From assembly GCA_965151315.1 (NCBI GenBank), contig CBCTZG010000064.1:1-15947 (forward strand): a stretch of DNA of 15,947 bases. The letters are read 5' to 3'. Origin of the DNA: Avimonoglobus sp965151315 (lineage in GTDB: Bacteria; Bacillota; Clostridia; UBA1381). Each line of letters starts with the position of its first letter. Position 1 is the first letter of the stretch. A model generated the notes under the pieces. It saw only the letters and a program-made list of their open reading frames with translations, searched no databases and was not told the origin of the DNA. Below are positions 5,438 through 15,011 of this stretch, piece by piece. The position numbers and the translations under genes were made by a program.

Positions 5438-8400
5438 ATGGGCAAACAGACAGTAAAGGGGCTGTGGCGGCGCATATTCGGCGCCCTGCTTACCCTGAGC
5501 ATGCTGGCAAGCCTTATGCCCATGACGTCCTCTGCGGCACAGAAGTCAAACCCGCCGCGCTCATTGGGATTTAGTGTGTCAGGCAGTACGGTAACTGTGA
5601 AATGGGAAACTCCCGATCCGGTTGCAGGGTTGTATCAAAATTGGGAATTTCAGATAGAACTGTATTATAAAGGGGAGAAAAAAGGAGAAGAGCTGGTGCC
5701 CACCCGTTTCAGGATGACATGGTTTGATCCGATCAACGAGGATTCGGATTCAGAGAACTACGGCGTCCGGGCGCGGGCAAGGCAGGCTGTCGAAGTCGTG
5801 GATCCGGATGTATCTATCAACTATATGGAAGTAACGAAGTGGTCGGAGTGGAGCGTCTGGGTTCAATATGGCAATGTTGGCGCGGAACCCCCGGCACAGC
5901 AGGGGCTTTACCTCGATGATAATACTTTCCCGAGCCTACCCTTCCGGCAGTATCTCCGGGAAAACGCTGACCAGGACCGGGACGAATTTTTGAGCGAAGA
6001 AGAAGTCGCCGCGGTAACGGTCATTGACCTTTCCCTGCCGGACGACAGCGAGGATGCCGGGGCGGATACCCTTAAGGGGATCGAACATTTTGTCAATTTA
6101 GAAGAGCTGTATGTACGGAATAATGCGTATCTGGCAGAGCTGGACCTGTCGCAAAACACCAGGCTTAAAAAGCTGGATTGCGGCTATACTTCCATCTCCG
6201 CGCTGGATCTGTCAAAGCACACCGGCCTGACCATGCTGGATTGCAGTTATACCGACGTCAACTCGCTGGATGTGACGAATAATCCCGAACTGGAGACGCT
6301 GCGGTTTGCAATGAACGGATACGGCACATATGAGCCGCTGGACTTGTCGAAGAACCCCAAGCTGAAGGAACTGGACTGTACCGGTCAAGGTTTAAGCTCG
6401 CTGGATGTGTCGAACAATCCCGCGCTGGTAACGCTGCTTTGCGCGAACAACAATCTTACAACGCTGGACGTGTCAAAAAATACGAAGCTGCAAACCCTGG
6501 ACTGCAGCGAAAACAGATCTCTAGAAGGGCTGGACTTGTCATACAACTCTGAGCTGAAAACGCTTATCTTAGGGCGCTCTTCGGATTCCTTTAGCAGCAT
6601 TGACCTTTCCCATAACCCCCTTTTGGAGGTCTTTGAGAGCGAATATATAGAGTTTGCCAACCTTGACTTTAGCGCCAATCCCAATCTCAAAAAGCTGTAC
6701 CTTGCGGGTTACAGCGGCGAAACCATAGGGATAGCGGAAAACACCGGCCTGCAGGAACTGCTATTGTCGGGCGGCGATATAGCATCGCTCGACCTGAGCG
6801 GGCACACACAGCTGACGAACCTGGCCCTGGACAGCCTTTGGTATCTGGAAGAGCTGAGCCTGCCGCCGGAAAGCGACACGCTTTCCTTACTGGATATCTA
6901 TTATGTCGGTTATCTCCCGGAAATCGATTTGTCGAAATACCCCAACCTGACGGCGATCCGGCTCTCGGAGGTTGACCTTGCCGAAATCGATGTGAGCAAC
7001 AACACCAAGCTGCTTGCGCTGGACATTTCACGGACTGAGGTCGCCGCGCTGGATGTGTCGGGCAATTCGGAGCTGGAGGAGCTTTACTTAAGCGAAACCC
7101 GGATTTCCTCGCTGGATTTGAGCAACAACCCCAAGCTGTTTGCGCTGGAGGCATACAGTCTCCCCGATTTGGCGGAGCTCGATCTTTCCAACAACCCTGA
7201 GCTGATGTATCTTGACTGCAGCGGAAGCGGCCTTGCGGAGCTTGACCTGACGAACGCCCCCGGGCTGGCGTACCTCGACTGTTCAGAAACCCAGCTGAAA
7301 ACGCTGGATCTCAGCAAGTGCACAGCGCTTGTTACGGCATACTGCAACGACTGCGACTTAGAGGCGCTGGATGTCAGCGGGTGCGAAGCCCTTACGTATC
7401 TTCGCTGCTACAATAACCGGCTGACCAGCTTACAGCTGCATCCTCACGCGCCGGTATGGGGATATAATTTTGAAGCGGAAGATAACGCGTACGATATCGT
7501 ACCAAACGTCAGGAATGAATTTGACCTTTCCACCCTCCCCGGTGATTTTGACGTGAATAATGCAGAAGGCTGGTCGGGAGGGACCGTTTCCGGCAGCATC
7601 CTCACCGTCGACTACGGCGCAACCCAGGTGACGTACAGGTATCACTGCGGAAACGATGAATGGAAGGGATTTACGCTGAATGTTACCAGCCTTTCCGACG
7701 ACCATCCCCACAGCTTCGGGACGGAGTGGGTATATGATGAAACCGACCATTGGCACGAATGCCTCTGCGGCGAAAGGCAGGAGGAAACGCCGCATAGCTA
7801 CGGCGGCGGAACGGGAGACGCCTGCACCGTGTGCGGATACGTGCGCGGGACGTCCCTCGGCTGGCCCAGGGCGCTGACGCCCGGCCTTTCCCTGATCGAC
7901 GGCGCCCAGGCAGACAATGTGTATTTTGGCTCCTATCAACAGGGCGCCGACGGCAGCGGTGGTTTTCGCGCCGAGCCTGTGAAATGGCGGGTATTGTCCA
8001 AGGAGGACGGCAGCCTGCTTCTGCTGTCCGACAAGATCCTGGATATACAACCGTATCATGAATCCTTCCAGGAGGATGTCACCTGGGAAACAAGCAGCCT
8101 GCGCAAATGGATGAACGAAACGTTTTACAGCAGGGCGTTCAACGCTTCCGAGCAGGGCAAGGTCATGGAAACCGCGCTGGAAAACAAGGACAACGATACA
8201 TATGATGATGTGATACCCGGCGGAAATGCTACTACCGATAAGCTCTTTGCACTTTCCGTCGATGAGGCGCACAACCCTGCCTATGGATTCCAGGACAATA
8301 CTAACTGGGAATATCTTCGGCCTTCCGCGACACGTGAGGCCGAAGCGACAGACTATGCGGGCAGCCTGTTCGTTGGCCGTCTACCGGAATATCTTGAGTG

Positions 8401-9853
8401 GTGGCTGCGCAGCCCCGGCGGTAAGCCCGGCTATGCAATTGCGGTAGAAGCTTCCTCCGGTGAAGCGCGTTTTTACGGCTCAAAGGTATTTACCGAGGGG
8501 TTATCCGGCTACGGCGTCCGCCCGGCGTTCCGTTTGAATACGGAGACGGCGCTCTTTGCCTCTGCGGCGGCTGGCGGCAAGCCGGAAGGCGGGCTGAAAA
8601 AAACCATGCCGTACTATGCTTCCGACTGGAAGCTGACGTTTTTAGACGAGAGCCGCAGCGGCTTTACCGCAGTCTGTGCCTCGTATGAGGGCGGAAAGGC
8701 GGTTATCTCCTACTCCGGCGCGAGGACAAGCGATAACGAGTACATCTCCGCCGTCATCAAAGACAACGCCAGCGGCGTATACACCCATTACGGCAGGCTG
8801 GCGCAGGCCGAAACGGCAGGGACGGCCACCCTTGACCTGTCCGGCATCGATATGGCCGGAAAGGCCCTGTACATTTTCAACGAGCAGTACAACGGCGATT
8901 ACCAGACCGACTACGCCAGCGCGCTGAAAGAGGTCTCGTTGGTATCCTGCGAGCATACGTTTGGCGAGTGGATCATTTATCGGTATCCTACCGAGACGGA
9001 GCCGGGCGAGAACAAACGTTTCTGCACCAAATGCAAATACGCCGAGAGCCAGATCACACCGGCTCTGGGGGAACCCTGCGCGGGCGAGCACGTTTACGGC
9101 ACGGAATGGTCGTTTAACGATTTGTTCCACTGGCATACCTGCATACATTGCGGGCAACGCGATATTGGTTCCCACAGGATTGAAGGCGAAGCCACGGAAT
9201 GTGCCATATGCCGGACGCCGGTAGAAACGTCCACGGACGACTTCTTTGTCTATGAAGTGACCGCCTCAATATACGGCGAAGACGGGGAATGGATCGAGGA
9301 TATTACGCATACGGTCCCGCTGCCTGTGGAACGGACAAAAGAAGAAGCCCTGCAAAAAGCAAGGGATATCTATTTAAAGGCAGTAGTGGCCTCGGAGTAC
9401 CCGGATACCCTCTGGGAAGAACAGCCGTATGAGGACGCGCCCAAGACAAACGCCGATACGGGTGAAACTGAAACGGACGTGCTGATAAGCATAAGCCTGG
9501 ATGGGAAGAGCCTTTTGCGGTCAATCTACGAAATACACGAGGCGAAATTTAAAGTAACAGCAGTGCCGTCTGTTAAAATTCAAAATGTGGAAAAAGGCGC
9601 GTCCTCCGTATCGGTAACGGCAGTATGGTATGCGGATGCAGTCTCCCCGGCTGTGCTGGCCGCAGTATACGACTCGGCGGGCAGAATGGTTTCCATGCAA
9701 AGAATAGAAAACGTTGAAAGTTCGGGTAAGCAAACCGTTACCCTTCCAATCAGTGGTGACATTAGCACAGAACAGCTTACAGTCAAGCTGTTTTTATGGG
9801 GGAGTCTTTCTTCTATGACACCGCTTGCCCCATGCGATGAGCAAGATATTTAA
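5438..9853 (+). CDS. Large secreted LRR surface protein with EF-hand and DUF6273
   Basis: Exported protein of 1471 residues. Signal peptide 1-34; FN3-like domain about 38-145. A canonical EF-hand loop (D178-x-D180-x-D182-x-F-x-S-x-x-E189) starts the region FPSLPFRQYLREN...LSEEEVAAV, as in many BspA-like LRR proteins. About 21 leucine-rich repeats with a 21-residue period fill 213-665 (core LxxLDLSxNxxL; LDLS/LDVS-type motifs near 235, 256, 277 and so on to 644). A capping strand region follows (690-750, DLSTLPGDFDV...GWSGGTVSGS). Two Cys/His modules (HWHECLCGE, 756-804; HWHTCIHCGQ, 1171-1261) flank a DUF6273 domain (about 820-1034) ending GYGVRPAFRLN. The C-terminal module 1378-1471 recurs in the next gene. 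There is no SLH domain, lipobox or LPXTG motif, so attachment is unexplained. Such repeats usually bind proteins or glycans; the ligand is unknown. Confidence 0.9.
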   Translation: MGKQTVKGLWRRIFGALLTLSMLASLMPMTSSAAQKSNPPRSLGFSVSGSTVTVKWETPDPVAGLYQNWEFQIELYYKGEKKGEELVPTRFRMTWFDPINEDSDSENYGVRARARQAVEVVDPDVSINYMEVTKWSEWSVWVQYGNVGAEPPAQQGLYLDDNTFPSLPFRQYLRENADQDRDEFLSEEEVAAVTVIDLSLPDDSEDAGADTLKGIEHFVNLEELYVRNNAYLAELDLSQNTRLKKLDCGYTSISALDLSKHTGLTMLDCSYTDVNSLDVTNNPELETLRFAMNGYGTYEPLDLSKNPKLKELDCTGQGLSSLDVSNNPALVTLLCANNNLTTLDVSKNTKLQTLDCSENRSLEGLDLSYNSELKTLILGRSSDSFSSIDLSHNPLLEVFESEYIEFANLDFSANPNLKKLYLAGYSGETIGIAENTGLQELLLSGGDIASLDLSGHTQLTNLALDSLWYLEELSLPPESDTLSLLDIYYVGYLPEIDLSKYPNLTAIRLSEVDLAEIDVSNNTKLLALDISRTEVAALDVSGNSELEELYLSETRISSLDLSNNPKLFALEAYSLPDLAELDLSNNPELMYLDCSGSGLAELDLTNAPGLAYLDCSETQLKTLDLSKCTALVTAYCNDCDLEALDVSGCEALTYLRCYNNRLTSLQLHPHAPVWGYNFEAEDNAYDIVPNVRNEFDLSTLPGDFDVNNAEGWSGGTVSGSILTVDYGATQVTYRYHCGNDEWKGFTLNVTSLSDDHPHSFGTEWVYDETDHWHECLCGERQEETPHSYGGGTGDACTVCGYVRGTSLGWPRALTPGLSLIDGAQADNVYFGSYQQGADGSGGFRAEPVKWRVLSKEDGSLLLLSDKILDIQPYHESFQEDVTWETSSLRKWMNETFYSRAFNASEQGKVMETALENKDNDTYDDVIPGGNATTDKLFALSVDEAHNPAYGFQDNTNWEYLRPSATREAEATDYAGSLFVGRLPEYLEWWLRSPGGKPGYAIAVEASSGEARFYGSKVFTEGLSGYGVRPAFRLNTETALFASAAAGGKPEGGLKKTMPYYASDWKLTFLDESRSGFTAVCASYEGGKAVISYSGARTSDNEYISAVIKDNASGVYTHYGRLAQAETAGTATLDLSGIDMAGKALYIFNEQYNGDYQTDYASALKEVSLVSCEHTFGEWIIYRYPTETEPGENKRFCTKCKYAESQITPALGEPCAGEHVYGTEWSFNDLFHWHTCIHCGQRDIGSHRIEGEATECAICRTPVETSTDDFFVYEVTASIYGEDGEWIEDITHTVPLPVERTKEEALQKARDIYLKAVVASEYPDTLWEEQPYEDAPKTNADTGETETDVLISISLDGKSLLRSIYEIHEAKFKVTAVPSVKIQNVEKGASSVSVTAVWYADAVSPAVLAAVYDSAGRMVSMQRIENVESSGKQTVTLPISGDISTEQLTVKLFLWGSLSSMTPLAPCDEQDI

Positions 9854-9881
9854 ATATCCAAAGCGAAAAGGAGGAATTTTT

Positions 9882-11336
9882 ATGCGTAAATCAGCAAACA
9901 CACGGCCCCGGCGTGTATTGGGCGCGATCCTCGCCCTGTGCATGCTGGTTGGTTTACTGCCCATGACGGCGTTTGCCGCCGCACCGGCGCCGCTGTATGC
10001 GGACTGGGACGGTACTAAGGCGGAGTGGGTACAGCCGGCGGGGGATTATCAAAGGATTCGGTATCACATCCTTTTAGTGCCACTGACAGGAGCAAATGCA
10101 GGTTATGTGGTTTTTGAAGGCACAACCGAAAGGACCTCCTATGACCTGGGCAGCGCGATCAGCAGGAACGGCGCCGGTGACTATTTCTTCATTGTACAGT
10201 CGGAAACGGGTTCGTTATCGATCACGGCGGATCCGGACGACCCTAATGCACAGTTTACATGGAACGGCGACCTGAGCACGGAAGTGCAGAGCCGGACTCT
10301 ATATAGCACCAGCGTCTCTCTTGAGGCTCCGTCAAATCTTCAATGGGACGGCAATGTGGTCGTGTGGGAATCTGTGGCAGGCGTAGAATTATATGACTTT
10401 CGCCTGTACCGAAATGAGGAGGAGCTTCTGCAGTATAGAGCAACGCTTTCCCCCCCAGACACATCAGGAGGTAAAGATCTCGCTTGGGATGGCGCTACAA
10501 ATTCGTTTGGCGGAATCATGCAAAATTACGGAGGAGATTATTATTTTAAGGTGCGGTCGCTCCAGAAATCCGGATATACAGGCGACTGGGTGCAAAGCCC
10601 GGTCAGAAGTATAACGCTTACAAAAGTTAACGGGATCAATATCGAAAACGCATCGCTGGACGTAACCGTGGGCCAAGCGCCGCAGTTTAATGCAAAAGTG
10701 GCGGAGAGTGATTTATCTTATTATCATATCATCGAGGGCTGGGAAGGCAGCGACGGCAAGATGATTACCAGCGATAATGCGATGAACGATAGAATCGCCA
10801 ATAAAATCTCGCTATTTGAAGATGGAGTTACCTACGAATATTTTATTATCGTAACCGCGTATACCGGATATATGGTATCCGATACTTCGCCTGTAAAATT
10901 AAACGGGAAAACGCTGGATTACAATATCCCGGCTGAGGCAGCCGACGGGGATGAAATAGCGGGCCTCCCCATCGACGGCGGGTTCCATCAGGCCCAGCTG
11001 TTTAACCTTCACAGCGTGGTCGCAGGGGCGGCCGGCCCGGCGTTTATTGAAATTCAAAATGCCGAGAAAAGCGCATCTTCCGTATCGGTAACGGCAAAGT
11101 GGGATGCGGGTGAAGTTACCCCGATTGTGTGCGCCGCGGTATATGATGCATCCGGCAGGATGGTTTCCATGGAAAAAATAGAAAACGCGCAAAGTACGGG
11201 CGAGCAAGCCATTACGATTGCGCTCCCCAGAGACGGCGACCTGACCGGGGCCCAGCAGCTTACAGTCAAAGTATTCCTGTGGAAGGACTTTTCTTCCCTG
11301 CAGCCGCTTGCTCCCTGCGATGAACAAACGATTTAA
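9882..11336 (+). CDS. Secreted FN3-like protein sharing the C-terminal module
   Basis: A 484-residue exported protein. The frame is open from 9825, but the true start is ATG 9882, preceded by AAGGAGG at 9868-9874 and followed by a clear signal peptide (1-32, ...GLLPMTAFAA). The gene lies 28 bases after the large LRR gene. Two beta-rich FN3-like repeats cover about 36-110 and 148-245 (each with a YDW/QWDG-type start and a YFF/YFKVRS strand). A further sheet-rich segment at 250-345 is less clear. Residues 390-484 closely match the last 94 residues of the preceding protein: IQNxEKxASSVSVTA, AAVYDxxGRMVSM, QLTVKxFLW, PLAPCDEQxI at the very end. Long identical DNA runs in this part suggest duplication or gene conversion. 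No SLH or sorting motif is present. It is probably an accessory surface protein working with its neighbour; no enzymatic residues were recognised. Confidence 0.8.
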   Translation: MRKSANTRPRRVLGAILALCMLVGLLPMTAFAAAPAPLYADWDGTKAEWVQPAGDYQRIRYHILLVPLTGANAGYVVFEGTTERTSYDLGSAISRNGAGDYFFIVQSETGSLSITADPDDPNAQFTWNGDLSTEVQSRTLYSTSVSLEAPSNLQWDGNVVVWESVAGVELYDFRLYRNEEELLQYRATLSPPDTSGGKDLAWDGATNSFGGIMQNYGGDYYFKVRSLQKSGYTGDWVQSPVRSITLTKVNGINIENASLDVTVGQAPQFNAKVAESDLSYYHIIEGWEGSDGKMITSDNAMNDRIANKISLFEDGVTYEYFIIVTAYTGYMVSDTSPVKLNGKTLDYNIPAEAADGDEIAGLPIDGGFHQAQLFNLHSVVAGAAGPAFIEIQNAEKSASSVSVTAKWDAGEVTPIVCAAVYDASGRMVSMEKIENAQSTGEQAITIALPRDGDLTGAQQLTVKVFLWKDFSSLQPLAPCDEQTI

Positions 11337-11368
11337 ACTTAGAAGCGAGTTAAAAAGGAGATGAGCTC

Positions 11369-12436
11369 ATGAAAAAGACAAGAAAAACATGGTCCCGGCG
11401 TATATGCGGCGCCTTGCTTGCCCTGTGCATGATAATGGAGCTTGCGCCAATGGCAGCGTTTGCTTCCAACATACCGTCGCCGCCGACCAATCTGCGGTTT
11501 GAAACCGTAGAAAGCGACCCGAAACAGGAAATGTATATCAAATGGGATAAGGTCGCCCCGCCGGAGGGGTATCAGTATGTGGAATATGAGATAGAACGGT
11601 ATCACAATGGGCAGCCTGCTTATGAACCCGGTGTTGACCCGTTCCTGACCACCTATACCGTCATGCCCTTTAAAAAAGCGGTGAACCCGGCGGATGGCTA
11701 CAGCTTCCGCGTGCGCGCAAGGGGGATCAACGTACTTGGGGATATTGACGCGTTCCCCGGCCCCACTACATATTATTTAGGGGAACCCGGCCCGTGGAGC
11801 GACTGGGCGGTATCCGACGGCAGCATCCAGGCTTCGGACGACCGGGGCTCCAACCAGCCGGATGAAAACCAGATGGTTCCGGGTGATTTTTTGGACGTCA
11901 ATGAAAACGACTGGTATTACAACAGCGTAAACTACGTATTTGACAATGAGATTTTGTCCGGCGTGAGCGACAACGAGTTTGCGCCCAATGCGGACATGGA
12001 CCGCGGCATGATTGTTACGGCGCTGTGGCGCATGGACGGCAGGAAGCAGGCGGAGGCGGTCATTTTCGCGGACGTAGCGGCGGACGCCTACTACGCGGGC
12101 GCTGTGGCGTGGGCGGCAGCCAACGATATTGTATCCGGCGTGAGCGACAACACCTTTGCGCCGGGCGCGGGCGTAACCCGCGAACAGATGGCGACCATTA
12201 TGTACCGCTACGCCTACTCCAAGAATTTGGTTGCGAACGAGCCGTATAACTTAAACCAGTTTGGGGATAACAGCCAGATTTCCTCCTGGGCGCGCGACAG
12301 CGTAGCCTGGGCGGTCGGCGCGGGGCTCATTGCCGGCAAAGACGGGGGGATCCTCGACCCGCAGGGCGGCGCGACACGCGCGGAGGTTGCCACCGTCCTG
12401 ATGCGGCTTGACGAATACCTGAAAAATGCGAACTAA
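11369..12436 (+). CDS. FN3-SLH cell-surface protein
   Basis: A 355-residue exported protein. AAAAAGGAG (11352-11360) precedes the ATG, and the gene follows the last by 32 bases. Signal peptide 1-32 (ends MAAFAS). Residues 36-152 are one FN3-like domain related to that of the 1471-residue protein: both have a strand Y-x-F/V-x-VRAR and end in a WSxW motif. After a short polar linker, three SLH domains follow: 174-222 (DVNENDWYYNSV, then GVSDNEFAPNADMDRGM), 233-282 (FADVAADAYYAGAVAWA) and 297-350 (FGDNSQISSWARDSVAW, then ATRAEVATVLMRL). The SLH block would bind wall polysaccharide, placing the FN3 domain outward. The C-terminal location of SLH contrasts with the N-terminal one in the SLH-CAP protein. 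Function beyond adhesion or structure cannot be read from the sequence. Confidence 0.88.
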   Translation: MKKTRKTWSRRICGALLALCMIMELAPMAAFASNIPSPPTNLRFETVESDPKQEMYIKWDKVAPPEGYQYVEYEIERYHNGQPAYEPGVDPFLTTYTVMPFKKAVNPADGYSFRVRARGINVLGDIDAFPGPTTYYLGEPGPWSDWAVSDGSIQASDDRGSNQPDENQMVPGDFLDVNENDWYYNSVNYVFDNEILSGVSDNEFAPNADMDRGMIVTALWRMDGRKQAEAVIFADVAADAYYAGAVAWAAANDIVSGVSDNTFAPGAGVTREQMATIMYRYAYSKNLVANEPYNLNQFGDNSQISSWARDSVAWAVGAGLIAGKDGGILDPQGGATRAEVATVLMRLDEYLKNAN

Positions 12437-12494
12437 AACCGGTTTTGGACTGCAATCCGGAACCCACCTGATTTAGAAAAGAGATGAAGTTCTT

Positions 12495-14969
12495 ATGCAA
12501 ACAACAAAAACCATTACCAAACGCATATGGGGCGTGTTGCTTGCCCTGTGTATGCTGCTGAGCCTTATGCCCATGGCGGCGTTTGCGGCGGAGGATCCGG
12601 GCGTTGTCTACGACTACCAATTTGTCACCGAGGACACCATTGAAATCATGGGTTATAACGGCACGGAAACCGACCTGGTGATCCCCTCGCAAATCAACGG
12701 CTACACCGTGGTGGGGATTGGCGATCTTAATCTTCCACCCTACTACGACAACACGGTGGAAACCGTCATTGTACCAGACACCGTGAAATACATTGAAAGA
12801 TTTGCCTATTACCCCAGCACGGCTCCTGTGGTTAATTTGAAGAAGGTTACGCTGCCGGAAGGCCTGGAAACCATTGGAGATAATGCGTTTGCAAGCGCCC
12901 TGGATTTGTCGGAAATCAACCTGCCCTCCACGTTGAAATCCATCGGTGAGAGCGCTTTCAAGAACTGCAAGGTAGACAATTTTACCATCCCTGCCGGCGT
13001 GGAATATATCGGCGCCAATGCGTTCCTCGGCACCGAAATGGTATATAATCTGATGGAACGTGTGTGGGACGGCGGCGACCCCTTTATTGTCATCGGCGGA
13101 GAGCTGGTATGCTATTTTGGGGACGATCCTGTGGTTACCGTACCGGATGGCGTCAGGGGCATTGCCACCGATGCCTTCTCCCTTGCCCGCACTGAAAATT
13201 CTAAGGTTACCTCTGTCACGTTACCGGACAGCGTGGAATACATTGCGGAAAGCGCTTTTGGCGCGCAGTCGGAACTAACTACGGTAAACTTTGGCAGCGG
13301 CTTAAAAGAGATTGGGTTTGGAGCCTTTGGCGGCTGCGCCAGCCTGAACAATGTCGTGCTGCCGGAGGGGCTGAAAAAAATCGGCGATAACGCATTTGCC
13401 GGCTGCAGCTCGCTTGACAGCATCAGCTTTCCCAGCACACTGGAAGTCCTTTATCCGGGAAGTCTTGAGAGAACACCGTATTGGGAGAACCTTCCAGGTG
13501 GTGAAAACTATCTTGGCCGCGTATTCTGCTTTAAGGAAACCGAACTGGATCCCTGGACGCCGCTCCATGTCGATGTCCGTCCCGGTACGCTGGGAATAAT
13601 GGAATGGCAATCCAGCCACTATGACACCACCATGTCCCTCCCGGACGGGCTGCGCTATATCGGACCGGACGCGTTTCCCAGCAGGATGTACGAATTAGAT
13701 GATTTTACCCTGCCGGAAAGCGTCACCTATATTGATGATGTTCCAAACGGACACCGAGGCGTCCCCAAAAGCGCCCTGCGCGATTTGCCTGACGCCCTGA
13801 CCTATATCGGCATGAATGCGTTTGAAAGCGATTATCAAATCGACATCGGCTATCTGGAAATCCCCAACGGCGTGAAGTATATCGGGCAAAAGGCTTTTGC
13901 CCATATCAATACCGGCTCATCCCAAAAAATGGACGTCCGTCTGCCAGACAGTCTGGAATATATGGACTGGGCGGCGTTTACGAATAACAACATCGGCCAG
14001 ATCACCAACTGGTCAGCCGCCATCACCACATGGGAGGACTTTTTGTATGACTGCCAGATGGACGCCCTGACATTGCCGGATACCATCCTCAATGTCCATA
14101 GACTGACGTCGAGTGCTATTCCCATCATAAACCTGAACCGGGTAAAGGTTGTAGAAGGCTTTTACGGCTATGGGGGCGTTGATATATTATCTTATGGCGC
14201 CATCCAGCCGGGCAGCGGGACCATCCTGATGCCCAATGTGGAACGGGTGTTCCCCAATACCCATATCGGCGGCGCTGGCGCAGGCGTGGTGGCCATACCC
14301 AATATGGAGGTTTACGTCCCCTTCAACGGCGTTGATGAAGGCTTTGATGAGCATTTGAAGGTTGTCATCTTTGATGAATCCATGCTGGAAGGGCTGCCCT
14401 CTGCGCCGTCAAGCGTCGCGCCAATGGTCGGCTCCTTTACCGATGTGCGGACGAACAACTGGTTTGCAGGCGCGGTGGAGTACGTGGTGAATAACGGCCT
14501 CTTTTCCGGCGTGTCGGACACCTCGTTCGCGCCCAATGAACCTGTTACCCGCGGTATGCTGGTGACGGTGCTGTGGCGGGCCGCGGGCGAGCCTTCGGCA
14601 AGTGCAAGCGCCTTTGCGGACGTACCGGCGGATGCGTGGTACGCCAAGGCGGTGGCATGGGCGAACGTCAACGGCATTGTACAGGGCTATGACGCCTCCA
14701 CCTTTGCCCCGGACGACCGTATCACCCGCGAGCAGCTTGCCGCCATTTTCCAGCGGTATGCGGGCTTTAAGGGTATGGAAACTTCCGAGCGCGGCGACCT
14801 GTCGCAGTTCGGCGACACGGGCGCGCTGTCAAACTGGGCGCAGGAGGGCGTGTCCTGGGCAGTCGGCGCAGAGCTCATCTCCGGCAAAGGCGATGGTGTC
14901 CTTGACCCGCAGGGTGCTACCACCCGCGCAGAAGCCGCAGTGATTTTGCAGCGGTTTTTGGAAAAGTAA
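12495..14969 (+). CDS. BspA-like LRR_5 surface protein with C-terminal SLH domains
   Basis: An 824-residue exported protein. The start ATG follows a weak AAAAGAGA site, so translation may be lower than for the three genes before it. Signal peptide 1-32. Residues about 41-610 are BspA-type LRR_5 repeats, with period about 23 where regular: LPEGLETIGDNAF (120-132), LPSTLKSIGESAF (143-155), LPDSVEYIAESAF (243-255), LPEGLKKIGDNAF (289-301), LPDGLRYIGPDAF (382-394). Repeats become irregular after 520. Three SLH domains close it: 647-696 (FTDVRTNNWFAGAV), 706-756 (FADVPADAWYAKAV) and 769-822 (FGDTGALSNWAQEGVSW). BspA-like proteins in other bacteria bind fibronectin, fibrinogen or host cells; that role here is family-based inference. 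The SLH block resembles that of the preceding protein, consistent with duplication. It is the last gene before the strong terminator. Confidence 0.9.
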   Translation: MQTTKTITKRIWGVLLALCMLLSLMPMAAFAAEDPGVVYDYQFVTEDTIEIMGYNGTETDLVIPSQINGYTVVGIGDLNLPPYYDNTVETVIVPDTVKYIERFAYYPSTAPVVNLKKVTLPEGLETIGDNAFASALDLSEINLPSTLKSIGESAFKNCKVDNFTIPAGVEYIGANAFLGTEMVYNLMERVWDGGDPFIVIGGELVCYFGDDPVVTVPDGVRGIATDAFSLARTENSKVTSVTLPDSVEYIAESAFGAQSELTTVNFGSGLKEIGFGAFGGCASLNNVVLPEGLKKIGDNAFAGCSSLDSISFPSTLEVLYPGSLERTPYWENLPGGENYLGRVFCFKETELDPWTPLHVDVRPGTLGIMEWQSSHYDTTMSLPDGLRYIGPDAFPSRMYELDDFTLPESVTYIDDVPNGHRGVPKSALRDLPDALTYIGMNAFESDYQIDIGYLEIPNGVKYIGQKAFAHINTGSSQKMDVRLPDSLEYMDWAAFTNNNIGQITNWSAAITTWEDFLYDCQMDALTLPDTILNVHRLTSSAIPIINLNRVKVVEGFYGYGGVDILSYGAIQPGSGTILMPNVERVFPNTHIGGAGAGVVAIPNMEVYVPFNGVDEGFDEHLKVVIFDESMLEGLPSAPSSVAPMVGSFTDVRTNNWFAGAVEYVVNNGLFSGVSDTSFAPNEPVTRGMLVTVLWRAAGEPSASASAFADVPADAWYAKAVAWANVNGIVQGYDASTFAPDDRITREQLAAIFQRYAGFKGMETSERGDLSQFGDTGALSNWAQEGVSWAVGAELISGKGDGVLDPQGATTRAEAAVILQRFLEK

Positions 14970-14979
14970 TAAATAATAC

Positions 14980-14997
14980 GCCTTCGCAAACGAAGGC
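14980..14997 (+). other. Small hairpin after the LRR-SLH gene
   Basis: GCCTTCG and CGAAGGC are exact complements around a CAAA loop, 11 bases past the stop codon. No T-run follows, so it is probably an mRNA end-stabilising stem ahead of the main terminator. Confidence 0.5.
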
Positions 14998-15011
14998 AGA
15001 AAGATACAGCG

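Noticed and set aside
7430..8272. 280-codon minus-strand open frame
   Set aside because: Opposite the well-supported LRR/DUF6273 gene; no ribosome site.
9825..9881. Upstream start for the 484-residue protein
   Set aside because: Would overlap the previous gene, lacks a ribosome site and would bury the signal peptide; ATG 9882 has AAGGAGG.
10252..10260. A further GTTTACA copy inside the 484-residue gene
   Set aside because: Isolated, within coding sequence and not part of an 18-bp dyad.
12435..12446. AAAACCGGTTTT palindrome as a terminator or promoter operator
   Set aside because: No loop or T-run, and no promoter follows; it probably arises by chance in the 58-base gap.
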